From Mesorhizobium helmanticense (lineage in GTDB: Bacteria; Pseudomonadota; Alphaproteobacteria; Rhizobiales; Rhizobiaceae), in the NCBI RefSeq assembly GCF_003034915.1, contig NZ_PZJX01000053.1, positions 62,001-126,000 on the forward strand: a DNA stretch of 64,000 bases. Direction: 5' to 3'. A program made the position numbers and the translations under genes. This document shows, piece by piece, positions 50,091-57,946 of this stretch; position 1 is the first letter of the stretch; every line of letters begins with the position of its first letter. The notes beneath the pieces are model-generated. The model was not told where the DNA came from. It worked only from the letters and a program-made list of their open reading frames with translations, and did not search any database.

Positions 50091-51431
50091 ATGGCAGACG
50101 ACAGCTGGAACGGCAACGGTTCGAGCAGCACACTGTTCACCAATGTGCGCGTGCTCGACGCGACCGGTGAATATCCGTACACCGGTGAGGTGCTGGTGCA
50201 GGGCAACCGCATCAAGCAGATAACCAAGGGCTCGTCGCGCTTTGGCTCGCCTTCGTCCTCCGCCTACAGCGGCGGCGCAACAGGGGGTGTCACGACCATC
50301 GACGGCATGGGCGCGACGCTGATGCCGGGCATGATCGACGCGCATCTCCATCTGTCCTGGAACAACGCCCCCGGCATCGATCCCATCCAGATGATGGAAA
50401 TCGAAGAACACATGCTGGTCACCATGGAGATGGCCAAGCTGGTGCTCGACGCCGGCTTCACCGCCGGCCGTGGTGCCGCCGCCGCCAAGCCGCGTCTCGA
50501 CGTCGTCGCGAAGAAGTTCATCAACCAGGGCCGCTTCCCGGGGCCGCGCTATCTTGCGGCGGGGCCGGAAATCACCACGGTCGGCGGGCTTGGCGATTCC
50601 TCGCCCTCCCATATCCCCCATGAAGGCCTCAATCTGGGCATCGTCGTCTCCGGCCCCGAGGAAATCCGCCGCACCGTGCGCCAGCTGATCAAGTACGGCG
50701 TCGATTCCATCAAGCTCAATTTGTCCGGCGAGAGCATCACCGGCATGGGCGCCGAGGAAACGCCGATGTCGGAAGAGGAGGTCGCCATGGCGGCTTCCGA
50801 GGCGCGCTGCCGCAACAAGGTGCTGTCGGCGCATGCGCGTTCGTCCGGCTCGGTCAAGCAGTGCGTTCGCCACGGTATCCAGAACATCTACCACGCGTCC
50901 TTCGCCGACGAAGAAGCACTCGATATGCTCGAGGCGGTCAAGGACAAGCATTTCGTCGCGCCCGGCATCGCCTGGCTGATCAACACCGCGCGCCATGCCG
51001 AGCAATGGGGCATCAAGCCCGGCTCACCGCTGTCGCTCGAATATGAGCGCGAACTCGAAATGTGCATCGAGACGATGAAGAAGATGCACCGGCGCGGTAT
51101 CCGAGTCTTGATCGGCGGCGACTACGGCTTTGCGTGGACGCCGCAAGGCACCAACGCCAAGGACATCCAGACCTTCGTCGAGATGCTCGGTTTCTCGCCG
51201 ATGGAAGCGATCCAGGCCGGCACCAAATATGGCGGCCAGATCATGAACATGGGCGACGAGCTCGGCATGATCAAGGAAGGCTACCTCGCCGACCTCCTGC
51301 TGATCGACGGTGATCCGATCGCCGACGTGCGCATCCTGCAGGACAAGAACCGTATCCTCGCCATCATGAAGGACGGCAAGTTCCACAAGGCGCCCCGCAT
51401 GAACGAGCAGCGCCGGCGGCTGACTGCATGA
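50091..51431 (+). CDS. Metal-dependent amidohydrolase family protein
   Basis: A 446-residue amidohydrolase. MPGMIDAHLHLSW gives His85 and His87; the bridging lysine is probably in VDSIKLNLSG, and later ligands are visible in LSAHARSSGSV, NIYHASFAD and LIGGDYGFAW. The subgroup includes prolidase-like peptidases and imidazolonepropionase relatives. ATG 50091 is used because GGGAGG sits nine bases upstream; a longer reading would overlap the previous gene. It shares a four-base overlap with the LIV permease gene, which ties this hydrolase to the imported substrate. A Ser/Gly-rich loop at 48-66 is unusual. Confidence 0.87.
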   Translation: MADDSWNGNGSSSTLFTNVRVLDATGEYPYTGEVLVQGNRIKQITKGSSRFGSPSSSAYSGGATGGVTTIDGMGATLMPGMIDAHLHLSWNNAPGIDPIQMMEIEEHMLVTMEMAKLVLDAGFTAGRGAAAAKPRLDVVAKKFINQGRFPGPRYLAAGPEITTVGGLGDSSPSHIPHEGLNLGIVVSGPEEIRRTVRQLIKYGVDSIKLNLSGESITGMGAEETPMSEEEVAMAASEARCRNKVLSAHARSSGSVKQCVRHGIQNIYHASFADEEALDMLEAVKDKHFVAPGIAWLINTARHAEQWGIKPGSPLSLEYERELEMCIETMKKMHRRGIRVLIGGDYGFAWTPQGTNAKDIQTFVEMLGFSPMEAIQAGTKYGGQIMNMGDELGMIKEGYLADLLLIDGDPIADVRILQDKNRILAIMKDGKFHKAPRMNEQRRRLTA

Positions 51432-52477
51432 GCCTGCTCGACCAGCCATCCTCGTCATCGCTCTCGGGTGGCGGCACGACACGCGGGCAGGCCTGGGGCC
51501 TCGTCGGCCTGCTCGCCGCCGCTGTCATGGCATGGCTGGTCTTCGCCGTCTGGCCGGATTGGCTGAACGCGATCCTGATCTCGAAGAAGGCCTTCGTCAG
51601 CGCCATCCTCAACGGCATCACGCTGGCCGGCCTGTATTTCCTGGTCGCCAGCGGCTTCACCCTGATCTTCGGCCTGATGCGCAACGTCAATCTGGCGCAT
51701 GGCTCGCTCTATCTGCTCGGCGCCTATATCGGATACGAGGTCACCAACCGCACCGGCTACTGGCTGCTCGGTGTCGCCGCCGGCTTCGCCGTGCTGGCGA
51801 TCGTCGGCGTCGTCATGCAGGTTTTCGTATTCCGCCGCCTCGAAGGCGACGACCTGCGCCAGACCCTGGTCAGCATCGGCATCTCGATCGTCGCCGCCGA
51901 CCTGATGCTGGCTGTGTGGGCCGGCGGCACCTACCAGATCACCACGCCGGAATGGCTCGACGGCGCCTTGACCTTGCCAATCATCACCGCGGTGCGCTCG
52001 AACGGTGTCTCGGTCTTCCTCACCTATCCGCTCTATCGCGTCGTCGTTTTGGCGGCGGCGATCGTCATCGGCGTCGGCCTGTGGCTGATGCTGCACAAGA
52101 CACGCGTCGGCATGATGATCCGCGCCGGCGTCGACGACCGCGCCATGCTGCAGGCTTCCGGCGTCAACGTGCATGCGGTGTTCGCCATCGTCTTTGCGGT
52201 CGGCGCCGGCCTTGCCGGCTTCGCCGGTGTCGTCGGCGGTTCGGCGCTGTCCGTCGCGCCCGGCGAGGATGTCCGTTATCTCCTGGCCTCGCTGGTGGTG
52301 GTCATCGTCGGCGGCATGGGTTCGATCACGGGTGCCGCCATCGGCGCGCTGCTGATTGGCCTCGCCGAGCAGATCGGCCTCGTCTACTTCCCGACCTACG
52401 GCATCGTGCTGACCTTCGTCATCATGGTGGTGACGCTGGCGGTGCGGCCACAAGGCATCATGGGGAAGGCCCGATGA
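51428..52477 (+). CDS. Branched-chain-amino-acid-type ABC transporter permease (LivH-like)
   Basis: A 349-residue inner-membrane permease with about eight or nine hydrophobic helices. FVSAILNGITLAGLYFLVAS, FTLIFGLMRNVNLAHGSLYL and GAYIGYEV are standard LivH text, and LVVVIVGGMGSITGAAIGAL near the C terminus is the conserved coupling region. The N terminus has an extra helix (LVGLLAAAVMAWLVFAVWPD). It overlaps the amidohydrolase and LivM genes by four bases. With the next four genes it makes a complete HAAT-family importer; the ligand is probably an amide or amino-acid-like compound rather than leucine. Confidence 0.92.
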   Translation: MSLLDQPSSSSLSGGGTTRGQAWGLVGLLAAAVMAWLVFAVWPDWLNAILISKKAFVSAILNGITLAGLYFLVASGFTLIFGLMRNVNLAHGSLYLLGAYIGYEVTNRTGYWLLGVAAGFAVLAIVGVVMQVFVFRRLEGDDLRQTLVSIGISIVAADLMLAVWAGGTYQITTPEWLDGALTLPIITAVRSNGVSVFLTYPLYRVVVLAAAIVIGVGLWLMLHKTRVGMMIRAGVDDRAMLQASGVNVHAVFAIVFAVGAGLAGFAGVVGGSALSVAPGEDVRYLLASLVVVIVGGMGSITGAAIGALLIGLAEQIGLVYFPTYGIVLTFVIMVVTLAVRPQGIMGKAR

Positions 52478-53499
52478 GCCTTGCCATTACCACCAACGTG
52501 ACGCCGCAGCAGAACTGGCTGGAGAGGCTGGGGGCCGGTCACATCATCCTCGCCGTCGCGTTGATGCTCTATCCGCTCGTGGCCTCGGATTTCTTCCTGA
52601 CGCAGATCGGCGGCTATTCCTTGATCTTCGGCATGCTGGGTCTGTCCTTGATGCTGCTCGCCGGCTATGGCGGCATGGTCAGCCTGGCGCAGATCACGGT
52701 CGCCGGCATATCAGCCTATGCTATCGCCATCCTCGGCAACAACAATTCGAATATACTGGGTTTCGGTTGGCCGTGGTGGCTCGCCGTGCCGTTCGCCGTT
52801 CTTGCGGCGGCACTGGCCTCGGCGCTGATTGGCTGGGTCTCGGTGCGCACCGAGGGCATCTACACAATCATGATCACGCTGGCGATCGCCACCGCGACCT
52901 ATTATTTCGCGCAGCAGAACTACGCCATCTTCAATGGCCATTCCGGCTATACCGGCATTCGCGCTCCGGCATTCTGGGGCATCGGCTGGCGTGACGCCCG
53001 GCCTTTCTACTACCTTTGCCTCGGTCTGGCGGTGCTGTCCTACGCAGCCGTGCTCTACGGCTCGCGCTCGACCTTCGGCATGACCTTGCAGGCGATCCGC
53101 GACAACCCGCGCCGCATGCGCGCGCTCGGCTATCACGTCACCGCGCACAAGGTCTTCGCCTGGCTGCTGGCCGGCGTTATCGCCGGACTGGCAGGCGTAC
53201 TGCTGGTCTGGTTCAACGGCCGCGTCTCGCCCGGCACCATCGGCGTCGATGCCGCGATCGACGTGCTGATCATTGCCGTCATCGGCGGCCTGCGCCATCC
53301 GATCGGGCCATTCCTCGGCGCGGTCGTCGTCGTCCTGATGCAGACCTTCGCCATCGACATCGTCGGCGCCGAGCGTTTCAACACGCTGATCGGCATGGTG
53401 TTCCTGGTGATCGTCTTCGTCTCACCGGATGGAATTCTTGGGTTGTGGGGGAGGATCAAGCCACATCTTGCCCAGGAGTCCTTGCGTCCCGGCCAATAG
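52474..53499 (+). CDS. Branched-chain-amino-acid-type ABC transporter permease (LivM-like)
   Basis: A 341-residue permease, second transmembrane partner. GYSLIFGMLGLSLMLLAGYG and GMVSLAQITVAGISAYAIAI are the LivM start region; LQAIRDNPRRMRALGYHV is the EAA-like loop that contacts the ATPases, and GGLRHPIGPFLGA follows. The ATG overlaps the LivH stop by four bases. About ten hydrophobic helices are seen. A longer in-frame reading into livH is a shadow. It ends 48 bp before the solute-binding protein gene. Confidence 0.92.
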   Translation: MSLAITTNVTPQQNWLERLGAGHIILAVALMLYPLVASDFFLTQIGGYSLIFGMLGLSLMLLAGYGGMVSLAQITVAGISAYAIAILGNNNSNILGFGWPWWLAVPFAVLAAALASALIGWVSVRTEGIYTIMITLAIATATYYFAQQNYAIFNGHSGYTGIRAPAFWGIGWRDARPFYYLCLGLAVLSYAAVLYGSRSTFGMTLQAIRDNPRRMRALGYHVTAHKVFAWLLAGVIAGLAGVLLVWFNGRVSPGTIGVDAAIDVLIIAVIGGLRHPIGPFLGAVVVVLMQTFAIDIVGAERFNTLIGMVFLVIVFVSPDGILGLWGRIKPHLAQESLRPGQ

Positions 53500-53547
53500 C
53501 AACCGGGATGGAATGAACTGCAAAATGAAATCAACGGGAGGAAAATC

Positions 53548-54795
53548 ATGAGGATGCATAGACGCACATTGCTGGCCCTGGCGGTGTTCACCGGGCTGAC
53601 CGCACCGTCGATGGCGCTCGCGGCCGACGACACCATCAAGATCGGCCTGCTTGCCACCTTCGAGGGACCGTTCACGGTGCTCGGCGAGGATGGCGAGCGC
53701 GGCGCCATGACCGCGGTCGCCGAGATGAACGGAACCGTCGCAGGCAAGAAGATCGAGATCGTCAAGGGCTCGTCCGATGCCTCGCCCGACAGCGCCGTGC
53801 GCGCCGCGCGCAAGCTGGTCGAACAGGACGGCGTCAAGGTGCTGGTCGGCCCGCTTTCGGGCGACGAAGGCATCGCCGTCAAGGACTACGCCAAGACGCA
53901 GCCGAACGTCACCTTCATCAACGGCACCTCGGCCGCGCAGGACACCACGTTGCGCGATCCGGCGGAGAATTTCTTCCGCTTCTCGACCGATGGCGCGCAG
54001 TGGATGGCCGGCCTTGGCACCTATGCCTTCAACGACAAGGGCTACAAAAAGGTCGCCACCGTCGCCGAGGACTATTCCTTCCCCTACACCCAGGTCTTCG
54101 GCTTCATGGCCGAGTTCTGCAAGGCCGGCGGCCATGTGCCGTCGAAGTCCTGGGTGCCGATCGGCAACAAGGACTTTTCTTCGGTCATCGCGGCCATTCC
54201 CGAGGATGTCGACGCGATCTATGTCGCGCTCGGCGGCGCCGACGCCGTCAACTTCCTGACCCAGTACCAGCAGGGCGGCGGCTCCGCACCGTTGATCGGT
54301 GGCTCCATCACTGTCGACCAGACGGTGCTGACCTCGAAGGGCAAGTTGAAGGACGTGCTGAAGGGCACGCCTTCGGCCGGGCCGACCGCCGACACCAATG
54401 ATGCGCCGGCCTGGAAGGCCTTCGTCGAGGCCTACAAGAAGCAGCCAGGCGCCTTTCCCTCGCCCTCTCTCTTCGCGCATGGCTACTACGTCGACATGAA
54501 GGCGACGCTGCTCGGTCTCGACCAGGTCGGCGGCGATGTCTCCGACGGCGGCAAGAAGCTGCGCGATGCGCTGTCGAAGCTGTCCTTCGATACGCCGACC
54601 GGCAAGGTGTCGCTCGACAAGAACCGCAATGCGATTGCCGACATCTTCCTGACCGAGGTCACCGAAGGCGCCGACGGCAATCTCATGAACAAGCTGGTCA
54701 AGGTGGTGCCGCAGGTCAACCAGACGCTCGGCATTCCCGAAGACGAGTTCATGAAGCTCGGCGCGGTCAACCGCGACAATCCGAGCTGCCCGTAA
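53548..54795 (+). CDS. Branched-chain-amino-acid-type ABC transporter substrate-binding protein (LivK-like)
   Basis: A 415-residue periplasmic binding protein. A signal peptide covers about 1-26 (RRTLLALAVFTGLTAPSMAL, then AAD). The mature start DDTIKIGLLATFEGPFTVLG, GKKIEIVKGSSDASPDSAV and VKVLVGPLSGDEGIAVKDYA are typical of the family, as are NEVTFINGTSAAQDTT-like text and GGADAVNFLTQYQQ. GGGAGG precedes the ATG. It lies between permease and ATPase genes, so the order is H, M, K, G, F. Ligand specificity is not visible. Confidence 0.92.
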   Translation: MRMHRRTLLALAVFTGLTAPSMALAADDTIKIGLLATFEGPFTVLGEDGERGAMTAVAEMNGTVAGKKIEIVKGSSDASPDSAVRAARKLVEQDGVKVLVGPLSGDEGIAVKDYAKTQPNVTFINGTSAAQDTTLRDPAENFFRFSTDGAQWMAGLGTYAFNDKGYKKVATVAEDYSFPYTQVFGFMAEFCKAGGHVPSKSWVPIGNKDFSSVIAAIPEDVDAIYVALGGADAVNFLTQYQQGGGSAPLIGGSITVDQTVLTSKGKLKDVLKGTPSAGPTADTNDAPAWKAFVEAYKKQPGAFPSPSLFAHGYYVDMKATLLGLDQVGGDVSDGGKKLRDALSKLSFDTPTGKVSLDKNRNAIADIFLTEVTEGADGNLMNKLVKVVPQVNQTLGIPEDEFMKLGAVNRDNPSCP

Positions 54796-54820
54796 CACCG
54801 GACTTCGAGTGTAGCCGCCA

Positions 54821-55606
54821 GTGACCGAAAGCTTCGCAGCAAACCGTCTCCAGGGCTCCGGCGCCTATGCGCTGGAACTTGATGGCGTGGCACGGCATTT
54901 CGGGGCACTGGTGGCGCTCTCGGGCATCAATATGAGGATCGCGGCCGGTGAACGCCGCGCGGTCCTCGGCTCCAATGGCGCCGGCAAGACAACGCTGTTC
55001 AACGCAGTGACCGGCGATTTCCTGCCAACGGCAGGACGCATCCGCTTCTTCGGCGAGGACATCACCGACCTGCCGCCGCATGAACGCATCCGGCGCGGGC
55101 TGCGGCGCACCTATCAGATTTCGCAATTGTTCAAGGGTCTGTCGGTCCTCGATTCCATCTTTCTCGCTTGCCGCGGCGTCTCGCGCCGCCGGTTTTCGCT
55201 GCTGCGTCCGGCCACATCGGACGTCAACATGGTGCAGGCGGAATCGATCCTCAACGCCGTGCATCTCGAAGCGTATCGCGACACGCTAGTGGCGACGCTG
55301 AGCCACGGCCAGCAACGCCAACTGGAAATCGCACTCGCATTGGCTGGAGCGCCGCGCTTCATCCTGTTCGACGAGCCGGCGGCCGGGCTTTCGCCGACCG
55401 AACGCCGCGACCTTGTCGCCATCCTCAACGCATTGCCGAAGCACATCGGCTACATCATCATCGAGCACGATCTCGATGTCGCGCTGCGCGTCTCGGAATA
55501 TGTCTCGATGATGCACAATGGCCGCCTGTTCAAGGAAGGCACTCCGCAAGAGATCGAGGCCGATCCCGAGGTCCAGGAAATCTATCTCGGGGGTAAGCAT
55601 GGCTGA
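54821..55606 (+). CDS. Branched-chain-amino-acid-type ABC transporter ATP-binding protein (LivG-like)
   Basis: A 261-residue ABC ATPase. Walker A GSNGAGKTT is at 50-58, the signature LSHGQQRQLEIALAL follows, and Walker B FILFDEPAAGLSPTERRDL has the catalytic Glu and D-loop. LRRTYQISQLFKGLSV is the Q-loop region. The signature has LSHGQ in place of LSGGQ, which is common in LivG. The start is a GTG at 54821 with a weak ribosome-binding site; no better start exists before the conserved domain. It overlaps the next gene by eight bases. Confidence 0.9.
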   Translation: MTESFAANRLQGSGAYALELDGVARHFGALVALSGINMRIAAGERRAVLGSNGAGKTTLFNAVTGDFLPTAGRIRFFGEDITDLPPHERIRRGLRRTYQISQLFKGLSVLDSIFLACRGVSRRRFSLLRPATSDVNMVQAESILNAVHLEAYRDTLVATLSHGQQRQLEIALALAGAPRFILFDEPAAGLSPTERRDLVAILNALPKHIGYIIIEHDLDVALRVSEYVSMMHNGRLFKEGTPQEIEADPEVQEIYLGGKHG

Positions 55607-57857
55607 GCGCCCAACTTCTTCCCGCGAAAGTTCTGGTTCGTCCCGCGCAAGTTCTGGCAAAATTGCCAAGGCAATCCTGCGGATAGAGGACTTGCAGGTC
55701 TTCTACGGCGAAAGCCATGCGCTGCAGGGCGTTTCGCTGACGCTGGAAAGCGGCGTGCTGTCGGTGGTCGGCCGCAACGGCATGGGCAAGTCGACGCTTT
55801 GCAACACCATCGTTGGCCTCAAGCGGGCGAAGTCTGGTTCCATTCGCGTCGATGGCCGCGAGATATCGGCGCTCGAACCGCACGAGATCCATCGCCTCGG
55901 CGTTGGCTACGTGCCGCAGGGCCGCCGCGTCTGGCCGAGCCTGACGGTCGACGAGCATCTGCGGCTTGCCGCCGGCAACAGGCGCGATGCCAGCTGGACC
56001 GTCGAGCGTGTCTATCAGACCTTTCCGCGCCTCGCCGAGCGCCGCGGCAATGGCGGCTCGCAGCTGTCGGGTGGCGAACAGCAGATGCTTGCGATCTCGC
56101 GCGCGCTGCTCAGCGACCCGAAGCTGCTGGTCATGGACGAACCGACCGAAGGCCTGGCGCCGATCATCGTCGAGCAGGTCGAGCAGATGCTGATCGATCT
56201 CGCCGCCGAAGGCGAGATGGCGGTGCTTGTCATCGAGCAGAACATCGGCGTGGCGACCGCGGTGTCGAACCAGGTCGCCATCATGGTCAACGGCCGCATC
56301 AACCGGCTGATGGATGCAAGGGCGCTCGCCGCCGACCGCGAGTTGCAGCAGCGGCTGCTTGGCGTCGGCCGCCATGCCGAGGAAGCGCCGGTCACGCCGG
56401 CGGACGCGGCGCAGGCCAGGGAACAACTGGCGGAAGTCTATCGCGTTGATCGCACTGGCGCCGGCTCGGCCGAGCCAATGCGGCAGAACGGCATCTATCG
56501 CCCGGTCACCGACTTGCCCAACCGCTGGAACGTGCCGGTCACCGAATTGCGGCAGGCGGCAGTCGACAAGACAGCACCTCAGGACGACCTGAAGAAAGTC
56601 TTCGCCATCCCCTTTGCCGAGCGCATCGGCAGGACAGTTTTGGTCGTCGGCACCTTCGACACCAAGGGCAAGGAACTGCGCTTCGTCACTGATCGGCTAA
56701 AGTCGCTGGGCATCCCGGTGCGCACTGTTGATCTCTCGACATCGGGCAGACCGACGAGCGCCGACGTGCCCGCCATGCAGGTGGCCGGCATGCACGCGCG
56801 CGGTTCGTCCTCGGTCTTCACCAATGATCGCGGCGGCTCGGTCAGCGCGATGGCGGAGGCCTTCGCGCGCTGGATCGAACGCGAGCCGCGCATTGGCGGC
56901 GTCATCTCGGCCGGCGGCTCCGGCGGCACGACGCTGGCGACTGCAGGCATGCGCGTGCTGCCGGTTGGCATCCCCAAGCTGATGGTGTCGACGGTGGCGG
57001 CCGGCGATGTCGCCAAATATGTCGGCGGCGCCGACATCATGATGTTCCATTCGGTCGCCGATGTGCAGGGGCTGAACTCGATCACGGAACAGGTGCTGTC
57101 CAACGCCGCGCACGCCATGGCCGGCATGGTCGCGCAACTACCCAATGCCGAGGCGTGGGAAGCAAAACGCAAACTGGCGCGGCCAGCTGTCGGCATCACC
57201 ATGTTCGGCGTCACCACGCCAGCCGTGCAAGCGGTGACCAAACGGCTTGAGGCCGACTATGATTGCCTCGTCTTCCACGCCACCGGTATCGGCGGGCGCG
57301 CTATGGAGACCCTCGGCGATTCCCGGCTGCTGTCGGCCTTCCTTGACCTCACCACCACGGAAGTGGCCGACATGATCGTTGGCGGCGTGTTCCCGGCGAC
57401 GGAGGATCGCTTCGGTGCGGCGATCCGCACCGGACTGCCCTATGTCGGCTCGACCGGCGCGCTCGACATGGTCAATTTCGGCCCGCGCGACAGCGTGCCG
57501 GAGAAATTCCGCAGCCGCAAATTCGTCATCCACAATCCGAACGTCACGCTGATGCGCACCACGCGCGACGAGAACCGTGCCTTTGGCGAATGGATCGGCG
57601 CGCGGCTCAACGCCATGAACGGCCCGGTGCGGTTCCTGCTGCCGGAAGGTGGCGTCTCGATGCTCGACGCACCCGATCAGCCCTTTCATGACCCGGAAGC
57701 CGACAACGTCTTGTTCGAAGCGATCGAGAAGACCGTTCGCCGCACACCCCTGCGCCATGTCGAGCGGGTGCGGGGGAACATCAACGATACGCCTTTCGTT
57801 GACGCTGTGATCTCTGCATTCCACGCGATCACGCCGAAACTGCAGAGGCGGGCATGA
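55599..57857 (+). CDS. Fusion: LivF-like ABC ATPase + Tm-1-like ATP-binding (UPF0261) domain
   Basis: A 752-residue fusion. Residues ~26-255 form a LivF-type ABC ATPase: Walker A GRNGMGKST (58-66), signature LSGGEQQMLAISRAL, Walker B LLVMDEPTEGLAP. A linker of ~85 residues (VTPADAAQAREQLAEVYRVD, NGIYRPVTDLPNRWNVPV) follows. From about 343 to the end there is a full Tm-1-like domain: GRTVLVVGTFDTKGKELRFV, VISAGGSGGTTLAT, DVAKYVGGADIMMFHSVADV, GMVAQLPNAEAWEAKRK and DPEADNVLFEAI. The Ser-rich N terminus has a short direct repeat (SRESSGS/SRASSGK). The ATG lies eight bases inside livG. The usual separate partner of UPF0261 proteins is absent. Confidence 0.92.
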   Translation: MAERPTSSRESSGSSRASSGKIAKAILRIEDLQVFYGESHALQGVSLTLESGVLSVVGRNGMGKSTLCNTIVGLKRAKSGSIRVDGREISALEPHEIHRLGVGYVPQGRRVWPSLTVDEHLRLAAGNRRDASWTVERVYQTFPRLAERRGNGGSQLSGGEQQMLAISRALLSDPKLLVMDEPTEGLAPIIVEQVEQMLIDLAAEGEMAVLVIEQNIGVATAVSNQVAIMVNGRINRLMDARALAADRELQQRLLGVGRHAEEAPVTPADAAQAREQLAEVYRVDRTGAGSAEPMRQNGIYRPVTDLPNRWNVPVTELRQAAVDKTAPQDDLKKVFAIPFAERIGRTVLVVGTFDTKGKELRFVTDRLKSLGIPVRTVDLSTSGRPTSADVPAMQVAGMHARGSSSVFTNDRGGSVSAMAEAFARWIEREPRIGGVISAGGSGGTTLATAGMRVLPVGIPKLMVSTVAAGDVAKYVGGADIMMFHSVADVQGLNSITEQVLSNAAHAMAGMVAQLPNAEAWEAKRKLARPAVGITMFGVTTPAVQAVTKRLEADYDCLVFHATGIGGRAMETLGDSRLLSAFLDLTTTEVADMIVGGVFPATEDRFGAAIRTGLPYVGSTGALDMVNFGPRDSVPEKFRSRKFVIHNPNVTLMRTTRDENRAFGEWIGARLNAMNGPVRFLLPEGGVSMLDAPDQPFHDPEADNVLFEAIEKTVRRTPLRHVERVRGNINDTPFVDAVISAFHAITPKLQRRA

Positions 57858-57946
57858 AGAATTGGACTTCGCCACCGTGCGGGTGGATGTTTGAAAACAC
57901 TGCCGGTCGCCCCGTGCCGACCGTATTGTCTTGGGGAGGATAGATC

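Noticed and set aside
55518..55599. Longer N terminus of the LivF fusion reading into livG
   Set aside because: The extra residues overlap livG, are Arg/Ser-rich and not conserved; ATG 55599 with GGGGG upstream fits better.
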